A stretch of 64,000 nucleotides of DNA from Planococcus versutus (lineage in GTDB: Bacteria; Bacillota; Bacilli; Bacillales_A; Planococcaceae): contig NZ_CP016540.2 in assembly GCF_001186155.3 (NCBI RefSeq), positions 2,272,001 through 2,336,000 on the forward strand. The letters run 5' to 3'. The position numbers and the translations under genes were made by a program. The notes beneath the pieces were generated by a model that saw only the letters and a list, made by a program, of their open reading frames with translations, had not been told where the DNA came from and did not search any database. This document shows, piece by piece, positions 8,269 through 16,504 of this stretch (the stretch's first letter is position 1; the number at the start of each line of letters is the position of its first letter).

Positions 8269-8631
8269 TTAATCAATCATAAAGATTCCAACTACTTCGT
8301 CTATTGGCAGTCTATACTTTATATTGGTCTCTACACAAACGAGCACTTGATTGTTCGTATCAAGATTTCTAATTGTTCCGCGTTGTTCGTAAATAACACC
8401 TTCTTTCCAACTCTGGATCAGTACTTCACATTGACGCTTGAAGGCAATATCTAGTTCTTCTTGCAGTAGCCGCAAATCGTCATCCGTTAACTCAGGTTTC
8501 GCTACTAGTTCTTCTTTTGCATACCATTCCCGGATCATGTCGACGTGCTCTGGCAGCATTAACGCTGTCCATTTAATACGTCCACGATCTTTAATGTCAC
8601 CTACCACTTTTAAATGCTTATTGCGCTTCAT
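8269..8631 (-). CDS. YolD-like protein
   Basis: 120 residues from the ATG at 8631, which has AAGGAGG eight bases upstream; an earlier in-frame start at 8667 would run through that site. It matches the YolD-like family by its DRGRIKWTALMLPEH motif, the EY/WYAKEE helix and the C-terminal beta strands (GTIRNLD...IDEVVGIFMID). These proteins are regularly encoded next to UvrX/YqjW-type Y-family polymerases; their function is not established. It lies 13 bp after uvrX in the same operon, so it should share the LexA-controlled promoter. Confidence 0.85.
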   Translation of the reverse strand: MKRNKHLKVVGDIKDRGRIKWTALMLPEHVDMIREWYAKEELVAKPELTDDDLRLLQEELDIAFKRQCEVLIQSWKEGVIYEQRGTIRNLDTNNQVLVCVETNIKYRLPIDEVVGIFMID

Positions 8632-8644
8632 TAGACAAACCTCC

Positions 8645-9904
8645 TTATTCTTTATTGTGTCCCCCAATTAATTTTGTTCGGGCAATCGCGGTACCTGCCT
8701 GTGTAGCGGATATGCCGCGGTAAATCGCTGAATAGCCGTATCTTTTGCGAATTCTATCCATCACTTCTCCAAGCTGTCTGTTTTCAAATTTTTTTTCATC
8801 AAAGAGGCTTAACTGCATCGACGACTCTTCTTCTAAATTGCTGATAGCTAGTGAAATTTGCCGAACTGGCTTGTGTTGAAAATGTTCTTGGAAAAGCTCT
8901 TGGCAAAGTTGGTACATTGTCAACGTATCGTTTGTCGCTTCGTCAATAGAACGTGAACGAGAAAAGCCACCACCAAATGCCGTCTTACTGTAAACGATGC
9001 TCAAATGGACTGTTCGTCCTGCACGTCTTGCTTGGCGTGTGCGCATCGCAACATCTTCACACATTTCTAAAATAACTGTCATGATGTCTTGTTCTTCTAT
9101 GTAATCTCGGTATAAAATTTGGCCTTTTCCGTAACTGACTTGTCCTTCAACTAAAGACGAACCCATGTCCGACAAATCAATACCATTGGCGTGTTGATGC
9201 AATTGATTGCCTAAAATACCAAACTGTTTTTCTAAAACAGCAACACCTGTGCATGCCAAATCTCCTACTGAAAAAATACCCATGCTGTTTAAGGTTTTTT
9301 CTGTGCGCGATCCAATTCCCCACATTCGGCTCAAGGGTTGAACCGGCCATAATTTTTTGGCCACATCGTCAAATGACCAATAAGCAAATCCCGTTTTTTT
9401 TGCCTCCAAATCCAGTGCTAATTTTGCTAGCAGCATATTTGGACCCCCTCCAACGGAAGATGGCAATTGAAAAAAATCCAATAGCTCTTGCTGAATCCGA
9501 AGCATCGTAGCTATTGGAGGACCCCATAATTTTTCAGTACCTGTTAGCTCGATAAAACTTTCATCCACACTGTAAATATGAATCGATTCTTTTGGCGCAT
9601 AGCGTGCTAGTAATTCTGTAATCGCCATGGACTTTTGCAAATACAGTTTCATTTTGGGTTCTACTAATAAAATATCTTGATGATTAGGAACTTCATAAAG
9701 CCGCGTGCCAGTTTTTACACCAAATCGTTTTTTCATCATCGGTGATGCAGCTAATACCACACTGCCTTTACGTTGTGGATTGCTGACAACCGCAAGACAA
9801 ACTTCCAGAGGGTCTAGTCCAAGCTCTACCGCTGAAACACTGGCGTAAAAGCCACACATATCGATGCAGAAGATAGAAGCTTCGGATAACGCTTGCTTCA
9901 CCAT
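8645..9904 (-). CDS. uvrX: Y-family DNA polymerase, UvrX/YqjW type
   Basis: 419 residues. The first catalytic Asp lies in CIDMCGFYASVSAVE, the S-x-DE motif in IYSVDESFIELTG, the helix-hairpin-helix region around RMWGIGSRTEKTLNSMGI and a C-terminal little-finger domain end with a tail LIGGHNKE. The family is the Gram-positive UmuC-like group (UvrX, YqjW) that copies damaged DNA. Tandem ATGs at 9907 and 9904 are available; 9904 has the better spacing from GAGGTG. A GAAC-N4-GTTC LexA box lies 22 bp upstream, and a yolD-like gene follows, so this is an SOS-induced translesion cassette. A C-terminal QLSLF sequence resembles a sliding-clamp binding motif. Confidence 0.9.
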   Translation of the reverse strand: MVKQALSEASIFCIDMCGFYASVSAVELGLDPLEVCLAVVSNPQRKGSVVLAASPMMKKRFGVKTGTRLYEVPNHQDILLVEPKMKLYLQKSMAITELLARYAPKESIHIYSVDESFIELTGTEKLWGPPIATMLRIQQELLDFFQLPSSVGGGPNMLLAKLALDLEAKKTGFAYWSFDDVAKKLWPVQPLSRMWGIGSRTEKTLNSMGIFSVGDLACTGVAVLEKQFGILGNQLHQHANGIDLSDMGSSLVEGQVSYGKGQILYRDYIEEQDIMTVILEMCEDVAMRTRQARRAGRTVHLSIVYSKTAFGGGFSRSRSIDEATNDTLTMYQLCQELFQEHFQHKPVRQISLAISNLEEESSMQLSLFDEKKFENRQLGEVMDRIRKRYGYSAIYRGISATQAGTAIARTKLIGGHNKE

Positions 9905-9925
9905 CATAATCACCTCATAAAATAG

Positions 9926-9937
9926 GAACATTTGTTC
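9926..9937. promoter_or_regulatory. LexA (DinR) operator of uvrX
   Basis: GAACATTTGTTC is an exact match to the Gram-positive SOS box core GAAC-N4-GTTC. It lies about 22 bp upstream of the uvrX start and just downstream of a TATAAA-like -10 on the minus strand, the usual repressing position. Confidence 0.88.
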
Positions 9938-10044
9938 TTATTTTATACTACAACGATCTTAACAGCAATCCTTTTTTAAGAAATTAAAATTTTTGATTTT
10001 AAAAACAGCAAACCTTATCGTCAATCGCTAAATTTTCTAACAAC

Positions 10045-10073
10045 TTTACATTTATCAGTGAACAAGATATGAT
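10045..10073 (+). promoter_or_regulatory. Sigma-A promoter of unidentified small RNA
   Basis: TTTACA (10045-10050) and TATGAT (10068-10073) with the optimal 17 bp spacer. No open reading frame follows on this strand before the terminator at 10181-10213. Confidence 0.75.
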
Positions 10074-10079
10074 AAATCT

Positions 10080-10213
10080 AGTAACAAGTTCGACATCCAC
10101 CGTTCTTATAAGATTGGTAAATCAGTAAGAATCATTGGGTGCCAAACCCACTACAAGCTTTAGGAACAAAGTTTGCTTTGAAAAAGTCATCGCCTTCGGG
10201 TGATGGCTTTTTT
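10080..10213 (+). ncRNA. Candidate small structured RNA of about 135 nt, unidentified
   Basis: Between a good sigma-A promoter and an intrinsic terminator lie about 135 bases without a credible coding frame. They fold into four consecutive hairpins: TTCTTA/TAAGAA (about 10104-10132), TGGGT/ACCCA (about 10137-10151), CAAGCTTT/AAAGTTTG (about 10154-10175) and the terminator stem with a CTTCGG loop (10181-10213) followed by six T residues. It does not match the riboswitch or small RNA consensus patterns I can recall (6S, SRP, tmRNA, T-box, SAM, preQ1, RoxS). No gene on the plus strand follows for thousands of bases, so it is not a leader. It sits divergent from uvrX and convergent with the TRAP genes. 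Confidence 0.6.
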
Positions 10214-10235
10214 CATTTCCTTTTACATAGTTATA

Positions 10236-10287
10236 AAACATAAAGAAAACCGGTTAGGCTTGTGCCTAACCGGTTTTCTTTATGTTT
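10236..10287. terminator. Perfect 24 bp terminator hairpin of TRAP operon
   Basis: 10236-10259 pairs perfectly with 10264-10287 around a TTGT loop, with A/T-rich feet suitable for both strands. It overlaps the stop codon of the TRAP permease gene. Confidence 0.9.
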
Positions 10288-12319
10288 ATGCTTCCTCTGT
10301 TTTAACAGTTTTTTTATCGCGTGCTAGCCATTGAATACCAAACAAGATGACAAACAAGACGGCACCGATTGTATCAGACAAGCCTTCTGGATAAATCAAC
10401 GCAAGTCCAGTAGCAAATGTAATGATGCGTTCAAACCAATTGAGCTTCCGGTACCAATAACCAATCAATCCTGCTCCGATCGCAACCATACCTGCTAAGG
10501 CTGTGATCAATACCCAAATCAATTCAGGCCAAGTGGTATCGATCATTAATAACGATGGAGACAACACGAACATATATGGAATAATAAAGGCTGCTGCTGC
10601 TAATTTTGCTGCAATAAAGCCCGTCCGTATCGGCTCGCCACCTGATATCCCTGATGCTGCAAACGCAGCAAGTGCGACAGGTGGTGTAATATCGGCAATG
10701 ATTCCAAAATAGAATACAAATAAATGGGCAGATAACGCAACCACAAGTGGCACTGCCGCTCCGACTGGTTCATCTAACATCAACAGCGTAATAATAGCAG
10801 GTGCCGCAATTGTCGATGTAATAACGTAGTTAGCCGTTGTCGGAGAGCCCATGCCTAGCACAATCGCTGCTAGCATCGTGAAGAACAACGTTAATAAGAT
10901 ATTTCCGCCTGAAGCAGAAACTAATCCATTTGCTAAGCTCAATCCAAGTCCTGTCTTCACGACGACTCCAACAATAATACCAGCTGCTGCAGTTGCGGCT
11001 GCAACCGCTAATGCCGTTCTCGCTCCATCCACCAATGCCAAAATCATATCTTTAAAGTTTAAACGTGTTTCTTTATTAAATGCACTCACAAGTATTGTCA
11101 GCACGATTCCGTAAAGCGCTGCTTGCATTGTTGGAATACCAATCAATAAGAAGACGATAATCGCCACAATCGGCAACAAGAGATAAATCTTTTTTAATAC
11201 TTCTTTACGATTTGGCATTTCTTCGGGTGAAAGACCTTTCAAGCCAATTCGCTTTGCTTCAAAGTGGGTCATAATCCAAACGCCTGTAAAGTATAAAAGA
11301 GCTGGAATCGTTGCAGCTTTCGCAATTTCCCAGTAGGTGACGCCACCAATAAATTCAACCATTAGGAAAGCTGCTGCTCCCATAATTGGAGGCATCAATT
11401 GTCCACCTGTAGAGGCTGCTGCTTCTACACCACCGGCAAATTCTTTTTTATAGCCTAGTTTTTTCATCATTGGAATTGTGTAAGAACCCGAAGTTACCAC
11501 GTTAGCAACCGAACTCCCTGAAATTGTTCCTTGTAAAGCACTCGAGAAAATAGCGACTTTTGCCGGCCCACCCGTTAAATTTCCAGCTAGTGATACAGCT
11601 AAGTCATTAAAGTACTGTCCCACGCCTGTTTTGACCAAGAACGATCCAAATAACAAGAACGTGAATATAAAAGTGGCCGATACACCAATGGGTGTTCCGA
11701 GTACGCCATCTGTCGTATAGAACATCAACTGAACAAGTGAATCCAGATCTTGTCCTCTGTGGCGTAAAAATCCTGGGAAATAAGGTCCGAAAAAAGCATA
11801 AGCTAAAAACAAACTAGCAATGACAGTAATTGGCATACCAACTGCTCGTCGCGTTGCTTCTAACGTTAGCAGAACAGCTAAAATTCCGACAACCATGTCT
11901 AGTTCTGTAACTCGACCAAGTCGAAAAACCAAATCATCATACATAATTGGCCAATACGAAGCGACACCAACAGATAATAAAGCCAAAATATAATCATACC
12001 AATCTACTTTATGACGAATACCTTTGCGTTTTCTAGCTGGGAATAAAAGAAAAATCAAAGATAAAGCAAAGCCTAAGTGAACTGATCGCTGAATATAAGC
12101 GGTATATTGTCCGAAAATTGCGGTATAAAGCTGGAATAAAGAAAAAGCTAATAATCCAAAAAAGACTACATGCTTCACAATTCCACTTAAATCACGTGTA
12201 TTGGATTCAGGATCATACTTCTGTAAAATTTCTTTCTGCTTTTCTTCTGAAACATAAGATTCATCTTCTGGTGGAAGCTTGTTCCGTTCATGTTCTTCTG
12301 GAGGCAACTTATCGCTCAT
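10286..12319 (-). CDS. TRAP transporter fused permease (DctQ-DctM type), TAXI family
   Basis: 677 residues with a charged cytoplasmic N-terminus (about 1-45) followed by many hydrophobic helices to about residue 665. The small 4TM and large 12TM subunits of ordinary TRAP transporters are fused here, as expected for TAXI-type systems; GSGSSVANVVTSGSYTIPMMKK-like and MGSPTTANYV motifs of the large subunit are visible. It would drive sodium-coupled uptake of an organic acid delivered by the binding protein encoded at 12912-13892. The start ATG at 12319 (AAAAGGAGTGAGG upstream) overlaps the DUF1850 gene by 11 bp. Substrate not predictable; dicarboxylates or glutamate-like compounds are typical of the family. 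Confidence 0.9.
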   Translation of the reverse strand: MSDKLPPEEHERNKLPPEDESYVSEEKQKEILQKYDPESNTRDLSGIVKHVVFFGLLAFSLFQLYTAIFGQYTAYIQRSVHLGFALSLIFLLFPARKRKGIRHKVDWYDYILALLSVGVASYWPIMYDDLVFRLGRVTELDMVVGILAVLLTLEATRRAVGMPITVIASLFLAYAFFGPYFPGFLRHRGQDLDSLVQLMFYTTDGVLGTPIGVSATFIFTFLLFGSFLVKTGVGQYFNDLAVSLAGNLTGGPAKVAIFSSALQGTISGSSVANVVTSGSYTIPMMKKLGYKKEFAGGVEAAASTGGQLMPPIMGAAAFLMVEFIGGVTYWEIAKAATIPALLYFTGVWIMTHFEAKRIGLKGLSPEEMPNRKEVLKKIYLLLPIVAIIVFLLIGIPTMQAALYGIVLTILVSAFNKETRLNFKDMILALVDGARTALAVAAATAAAGIIVGVVVKTGLGLSLANGLVSASGGNILLTLFFTMLAAIVLGMGSPTTANYVITSTIAAPAIITLLMLDEPVGAAVPLVVALSAHLFVFYFGIIADITPPVALAAFAASGISGGEPIRTGFIAAKLAAAAFIIPYMFVLSPSLLMIDTTWPELIWVLITALAGMVAIGAGLIGYWYRKLNWFERIITFATGLALIYPEGLSDTIGAVLFVILFGIQWLARDKKTVKTEEA

Positions 12320-12833
12320 CAATCCTCACTCCTTTTCTTAGTTGAAATAAAGATAAGCGCTCTACTCGAAAAGTATACGATTTTCCTCTTTCCAACGTTC
12401 CTTTTAAGTCAACGCGACTGCCTTTGGTTTTAAACGACAAACCCGCATCAACATCTCCAACAAATAACCGAAATTCCGGAAGTTTCCTTGTCATATTTTT
12501 AATAAAGTATTTCCCATCTTTTTCGACAAAGGTTTCTCCTTCTCCTGCATTTGAAGGCATGCCAATATTAAAATCTTCATATTCCAGCTCTGTCATCATT
12601 AGCTCACCATCGTCTGTTACTTTGTAACTTTCAATGACTTCTGAAAGATGAATAGAATGCGTATAGATGATTTGAAACAAGCGACTCTCCAATGGGATAT
12701 AAGCTGCTAGATTTTCACTTTCATTGTCAATAAACACATAATATTTTTGGGAAGGGATCCATACAATTAAGGAGCTGATTAGGATGAGGGCACTTAGTAA
12801 AAGAAGGATTTTGTGTATCCGGGTAAACCGCAT
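12309..12833 (-). CDS. DUF1850 protein of TRAP transporter operon
   Basis: 174 residues with one N-terminal membrane segment (about 8-28) and an extracytoplasmic domain containing the family's YTHSIHLSEVIESY motif. DUF1850 proteins are encoded with TAXI TRAP transporters; the function is unknown, probably an accessory subunit. It lies between the binding-protein gene and the fused permease and overlaps the latter by 11 bp, so the two are translationally coupled. Confidence 0.82.
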   Translation of the reverse strand: MRFTRIHKILLLLSALILISSLIVWIPSQKYYVFIDNESENLAAYIPLESRLFQIIYTHSIHLSEVIESYKVTDDGELMMTELEYEDFNIGMPSNAGEGETFVEKDGKYFIKNMTRKLPEFRLFVGDVDAGLSFKTKGSRVDLKGTLERGKSYTFRVERLSLFQLRKGVRIDER

Positions 12834-12853
12834 AATTTATTCTCCTCCAGCTA

Positions 12854-12898
12854 AAAAAATAAACAACTGACGGAAAGCTTGCGCTTCATCGTCAGTTG
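12854..12898 (-). terminator. Hairpin with T-run between TRAP binding protein and DUF1850 genes
   Basis: On the minus strand CAACTGACG pairs with CGTCAGTTG (12864-12898, with inner pairing) and is followed by TTTATTTTTTT. It lies directly downstream of the binding-protein stop. It can act as a partial terminator giving more binding protein than permease. Confidence 0.78.
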
Positions 12899-12911
12899 AT
12901 TGCTCATTCAA

Positions 12912-13892
12912 TTAATTTACTTCGTCAAAATATTTTTGTGCTCCAGGATGAATATCGATACCGATTCCATCAAGACCTGTTTCAGCTTTGATCAATTCAG
13001 CTTTTGCATGCTGGATTTGATCTGTATTTTCATAAATCGCTTTTGTAATATCATAAACAAGATCTTCAGAAAGATCATTTTGTACCACTAACATAGCTAA
13101 AACTGAAACTGTTGGTACTTCTTCAGTCAAGCCATAAATGCCTGACGGTACAACATCATGTGCATAATATGGATATTTCTCGATAAGTTCATCTGCTTTT
13201 GCTTTTTCTACAGGCACTATCACGACGTCTGAAGTTGCGCCTAAGCTTTCAACTGCGCCTGTTGGCGTTCCAGCAGTAATAAACGCTGCATCAATTTGAC
13301 CAGACTGCAAGCTTTCTTGAGACTCGCCAAAGTCAAGATTCTGTGCATCAATATCATCCATGGTCATGCCATGAATTTCCAATAATTGTTCCGCATTGAT
13401 ATATGTTCCCGATCCAGGTGCACCTACTGAGATTTTTTTGCCTGCTAAATCTTCAAAAGAAGCAACTCCTGAACTTGAAGTTGTTACCAATTGAATAGTC
13501 TCTGGATAAAGAGCGCCAATTGCTGAAACGGTATCGATGACTTCGCCTTCGAACATATTTGTTCCTTCAGCAGCATAGAAAGCTGTATCTGTTTGAACAA
13601 ATGCAATTTGAGCATCTCCATCAGCAAGCGCTGTCATGTTAGCGGCAGATGCTTGTGAGACTTCTGCAGTTGTATCCAATCCCGTTTCTGTTTCAATAAT
13701 GTTAGCCATTGCGCCACCAAGCGGATAGTACGTACCTGTTGTTCCGCCTGTTAGGATGCTAAGGAATTCAGGATCTTTAGAAGCTCCTTCTCCACCTTCG
13801 CCTTCTGTAGCCGCATCATCTCCACAACCTGCTAAAAATACAGATCCTGCAATCGTGACCGCTGCAAACAAACCAAATTTCTTTTTCAACAT
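12912..13892 (-). CDS. TAXI-family TRAP transporter solute-binding lipoprotein
   Basis: 326 residues from the ATG at 13892, behind GGGAGG; the longer in-frame start at 13967 has no ribosome binding site and would bury the signal peptide. Lipobox LAGC (Cys23) is followed by an acidic Gly/Glu linker and the TAXI fold beginning LSILTGGTTGTYYPLGG. Substrate-contact candidates lie in QASAANMTALADGDAQIAFVQTD. It captures an anionic small substrate outside the membrane and hands it to the fused permease. It is the first gene of the operon, followed by a hairpin that may attenuate the permease genes. Confidence 0.92.
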   Translation of the reverse strand: MLKKKFGLFAAVTIAGSVFLAGCGDDAATEGEGGEGASKDPEFLSILTGGTTGTYYPLGGAMANIIETETGLDTTAEVSQASAANMTALADGDAQIAFVQTDTAFYAAEGTNMFEGEVIDTVSAIGALYPETIQLVTTSSSGVASFEDLAGKKISVGAPGSGTYINAEQLLEIHGMTMDDIDAQNLDFGESQESLQSGQIDAAFITAGTPTGAVESLGATSDVVIVPVEKAKADELIEKYPYYAHDVVPSGIYGLTEEVPTVSVLAMLVVQNDLSEDLVYDITKAIYENTDQIQHAKAELIKAETGLDGIGIDIHPGAQKYFDEVN

Positions 13893-13937
13893 AAAGTGAC
13901 CTCCCTTTTCTACAATACTAATTTCTATTTCAACTTT

Positions 13938-13967
13938 ATAATAGCATGTCTTTCTTACTAGTTTCAA
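13938..13967 (-). promoter_or_regulatory. Sigma-A promoter of TRAP operon
   Basis: On the minus strand TTGAAA (13962-13967) and TATTAT (13938-13943) with an 18 bp spacer, about 45 bp upstream of the start codon. Confidence 0.7.
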
Positions 13968-13981
13968 TGCATTTCGTTAAA

Positions 13982-13995
13982 TACAATCGCTTACA
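13982..13995 (-). promoter_or_regulatory. Possible CcpA cre site upstream of TRAP operon
   Basis: On the minus strand TGTAAGCGATTGTA matches the cre consensus TGWAANCGNTNNCA at all but one fixed position. It lies just upstream of the -35. Confidence 0.35.
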
Positions 13996-14018
13996 GAAAG
14001 AACATTTAGAATACTTCC

Positions 14019-14603
14019 TTATGTGTCTGTCCCACTTATATGAATTTCAGGAGTAGTGTCTCGTGGTGACAAATCTTCAAAGGTTTTGCCTTGTTCTTCA
14101 AGATCACGTGTACGATGAGCAATACGCGCCGATGCACATGCAGCTATACTCGCAACTAAGTCGTCGAGAAACGTGTGAACTTGTCCTCCATATTTTGTAT
14201 CCAACTCATGGATAATACCTGTTTTGTTTTTATCTAAGTGACCAAATGTTGTTACAGCGATACTGCCATAAGTTAAAACTGCCCCTAAGCCGATCATTTC
14301 ATCGACACCAAATAGTCCTTCATCCGATCCTACGATTTCTTGAAGTGGCTTAGATAGTTTTCCTTGCTCGGCTAGTTCATCTAATTCTATTCCCACGAGC
14401 AATGCATGTTGCATTTCTCGTTTACGTAAAACGCTTTCAACCGACTCCATACAATGTTCAATTGTAAGACCTTTATTAAACGAAATTTGCATATCAAATA
14501 CAATTTTGGCAATGTCTTCGTTTGTAACGCCTCTTCGTTTTAATGCTTCATGCGTTGCTTTTGTTACGACGTCTGAGTGAACTTGGAACTTTGCACCATC
14601 CAT
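14019..14603 (-). CDS. Phosphatidylglycerophosphatase A-like protein (YutG-like)
   Basis: 194 residues from the ATG at 14603, with AGGAAGGGG upstream; the longer form from 14675 has no site. It resembles the soluble YutG/PgpA-related family by GVDEMIGLGAVLTYGSIAVTTFGHLDKNKTGIIHELD and the C-terminal HTFLDDLVASIAACASARIAHR stretch. The proposed activity is dephosphorylation of a phospholipid head group such as phosphatidylglycerophosphate; evidence here is family resemblance only. It is divergent from the esterase gene at 14708. Confidence 0.75.
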   Translation of the reverse strand: MDGAKFQVHSDVVTKATHEALKRRGVTNEDIAKIVFDMQISFNKGLTIEHCMESVESVLRKREMQHALLVGIELDELAEQGKLSKPLQEIVGSDEGLFGVDEMIGLGAVLTYGSIAVTTFGHLDKNKTGIIHELDTKYGGQVHTFLDDLVASIAACASARIAHRTRDLEEQGKTFEDLSPRDTTPEIHISGTDT

Positions 14604-14707
14604 ATTAAAAACCCCTTCCTCAAAGCTTAGTGATGTTCTGCTCTTATTATACCTTGAACATTCATTATGGTACAATTTTCTTATAGAAGAGAAGAGGAGG
14701 CAAACAT

Positions 14708-15430
14708 ATGGCTAATGGCAAGGTAGAGGATTTATCAATCTATAGCAAAGAACTTCAAGAAGACATGCAATTGCTCGTCTATCTTCCGTCAAATTACTCG
14801 CCCTTATATAAATACACCATTGTCATCGCTTCTGATGGCAAAGACTATTTTCAACTCGGACGCGTTCCACGAGTGGTAGATGAATTATTAGAAAATCGAG
14901 AAATCGAAAACATTATTGTGGTCGGTGTTCCTTATAAAAGTGTAGCGGACCGCAATAAAAAATACGAGCCAACTGGTGAACAACACAGTTCTTATTTACG
15001 CTTTTTAGCACATGAACTGGTCCCTTTTTTAGACGCACAATATCCAACTTATCAAGTAGGAATGGGACGTGCTTTAATTGGTGATTCCTTAGCAGCAACA
15101 GTTTCGTTAATGGCGGCTTTAAAATACCCCAATATTTTTGGTCGTGTCATTCTTCAATCACCAAAAGTTGGTGAAGAAATGCTAAATGCGGTAGAAGCAT
15201 TTAAATCTTCCAGTCCATTTACGGTTTATCACGTTATTGGAAAAGAAGAAACTGCCGTTAAACTAGGCAGTGGCAAAACCGCTGATTTCCTTGAACCCAA
15301 TCGGAAATTAAATAATTTAATGAAAAATAAAGGGTTTTCGGTCTTTTATGAAGAATTTGAAGGAGACCACACTTGGAAGCATTGGCAACCTGATTTAAGA
15401 CGTGCCCTTATTCAAAACTTTGGCATGTAA
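14708..15430 (+). CDS. yjcH: Esterase-like alpha/beta hydrolase (YjcH-like)
   Basis: 240 residues of the Putative_Esterase family. The nucleophile Ser127 sits in IGDSLAA and the catalytic His in EGDHTWKHW near residue 222. The start ATG has GAGGAGG seven bases upstream. It is the first of a yjcH-yjcG-yjcF cluster with the same order as in B. subtilis. Relatives include ferric-siderophore esterases and tributyrin-type esterases; the natural substrate is unknown. No signal peptide, so cytoplasmic. Confidence 0.85.
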   Translation: MANGKVEDLSIYSKELQEDMQLLVYLPSNYSPLYKYTIVIASDGKDYFQLGRVPRVVDELLENREIENIIVVGVPYKSVADRNKKYEPTGEQHSSYLRFLAHELVPFLDAQYPTYQVGMGRALIGDSLAATVSLMAALKYPNIFGRVILQSPKVGEEMLNAVEAFKSSSPFTVYHVIGKEETAVKLGSGKTADFLEPNRKLNNLMKNKGFSVFYEEFEGDHTWKHWQPDLRRALIQNFGM

Positions 15431-15494
15431 TAGTTGGAAATGCTCCAAGGCATTATATTTCTAGATGGTTATAACAGACAAGGAGGTTTTTAGG

Positions 15495-16013
15495 ATGAAC
15501 TATGGAGTCGCAGTTTTCCCTTCAAAAAAAATGCAGGATATCGCCAATTCGTACAGAAAACGATATGACCCGCATTACGAGATGATTACCCCTCATATGA
15601 CATTAAAAGAACCATTTGAGGTGGATGCGTCAGAAATCAAGGACATTGCAACAGAAATGACAAACATCGCTAAACGTCATAAGCCGTTTAAATTGCACAC
15701 AACACGTGTTAGCACATTTTCACCGGTTACGAACACACTTTATTTCAAAGTAGAGCCAAACCCTGAAATCACTTCTTTACATGAAGATCTGCATTCTGAG
15801 TTTTTTGGTGGCATGTCGAAACATTCATTCGTGCCTCATATTACAATTGGACAAAAACTGTCTGATACAGAGCATGCGGATATTTATGGCCAATTGAAGA
15901 TGGCTGGTATCGATCAAGAAGAAATGATTGATCGGATGCATTTGCTTTACCAATTGGAAGATGGTTCATGGACAGTATACGAAACATTCCGTTTATCTGG
16001 AGATGATCAGTAA
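15495..16013 (+). CDS. yjcG: 2H phosphoesterase / 2'-5' RNA ligase-like protein (YjcG-like)
   Basis: 172 residues starting at the ATG at 15495 behind AAGGAGG. The two signature H-x-T motifs of the 2H phosphoesterase superfamily are His34-Met-Thr36 (TPHMTLKEP) and His115-Ile-Thr117 (VPHITIGQ). Members hydrolyse cyclic phosphodiesters in RNA or ADP-ribose derivatives; the YjcG substrate is unknown. It is followed immediately by the acetyltransferase gene, whose GTG abuts the stop codon. Confidence 0.88.
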   Translation: MNYGVAVFPSKKMQDIANSYRKRYDPHYEMITPHMTLKEPFEVDASEIKDIATEMTNIAKRHKPFKLHTTRVSTFSPVTNTLYFKVEPNPEITSLHEDLHSEFFGGMSKHSFVPHITIGQKLSDTEHADIYGQLKMAGIDQEEMIDRMHLLYQLEDGSWTVYETFRLSGDDQ

Positions 16014-16448
16014 GTGTTAAAAGCAAAAATAGCTGAGACGCAAATGGAAAAAGAACAAGCTTTCGACGTCCGTAGAAAAGTTTTTGTAGAAGAACAACAA
16101 GTTCCTATACACATTGAAATGGATGAACACGATGACAGCGCGATTCATTTTATTGCTTATCAGCTTGAACAACCCGTGGCTGCCGGTCGAATGAGAGAAG
16201 TCGAAATCGGGCTTGGTAAAGTTGAACGCGTCTGCGTACTTTCTGAGTACCGCGGTCTCCACATTGGCGTCATGGTGATGAACGAAATGGAACAATATGC
16301 ACAAGAGAATGGCATTTTCAGACTCAAATTAAATGCTCAAACTCATGCACTTCCATTTTATGAAAAGCTGGGTTATGAAGTCGTGTCAGAAGAATTTCTA
16401 GAAGCTGATATTCCTCATAAAACGATGGAAAAATCGGTTAACGGTTAA
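16014..16448 (+). CDS. yjcF: GNAT-family N-acetyltransferase (YjcF-like)
   Basis: 144 residues. The GTG start at 16014 directly follows the yjcG stop codon, with GGAGATG inside the end of yjcG as ribosome binding site. GNAT features are the VRRKVFVEEQQVP helix near the N-terminus, the acetyl-CoA pyrophosphate-binding region (VLSEYRGLHIGVMVMNEME) and the terminal LNAQTHALPFYEKLGYE strand-helix. This is the YjcF/ElaA-like branch. Substrate unknown. Ends the yjcHGF operon before a strong terminator. Confidence 0.88.
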   Translation: MLKAKIAETQMEKEQAFDVRRKVFVEEQQVPIHIEMDEHDDSAIHFIAYQLEQPVAAGRMREVEIGLGKVERVCVLSEYRGLHIGVMVMNEMEQYAQENGIFRLKLNAQTHALPFYEKLGYEVVSEEFLEADIPHKTMEKSVNG

Positions 16449-16454
16449 CAAACA

Positions 16455-16496
16455 ACAAAGGACAGAGAAAAGTTTTTACTTTTCTCTGTCCTTTGT
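16455..16496. terminator. Bidirectional terminator between yjcF and fabI
   Basis: A 17 bp stem (16455-16471 with 16480-16496) between the convergent yjcF and fabI genes. Confidence 0.88.
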
Positions 16497-16504
16497 ATTG
16501 CTTT

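Noticed and set aside
10080..10213. Riboswitch for a downstream gene
   Set aside because: No gene follows on the same strand; the next plus-strand gene is yjcH at 14708, beyond two terminators.
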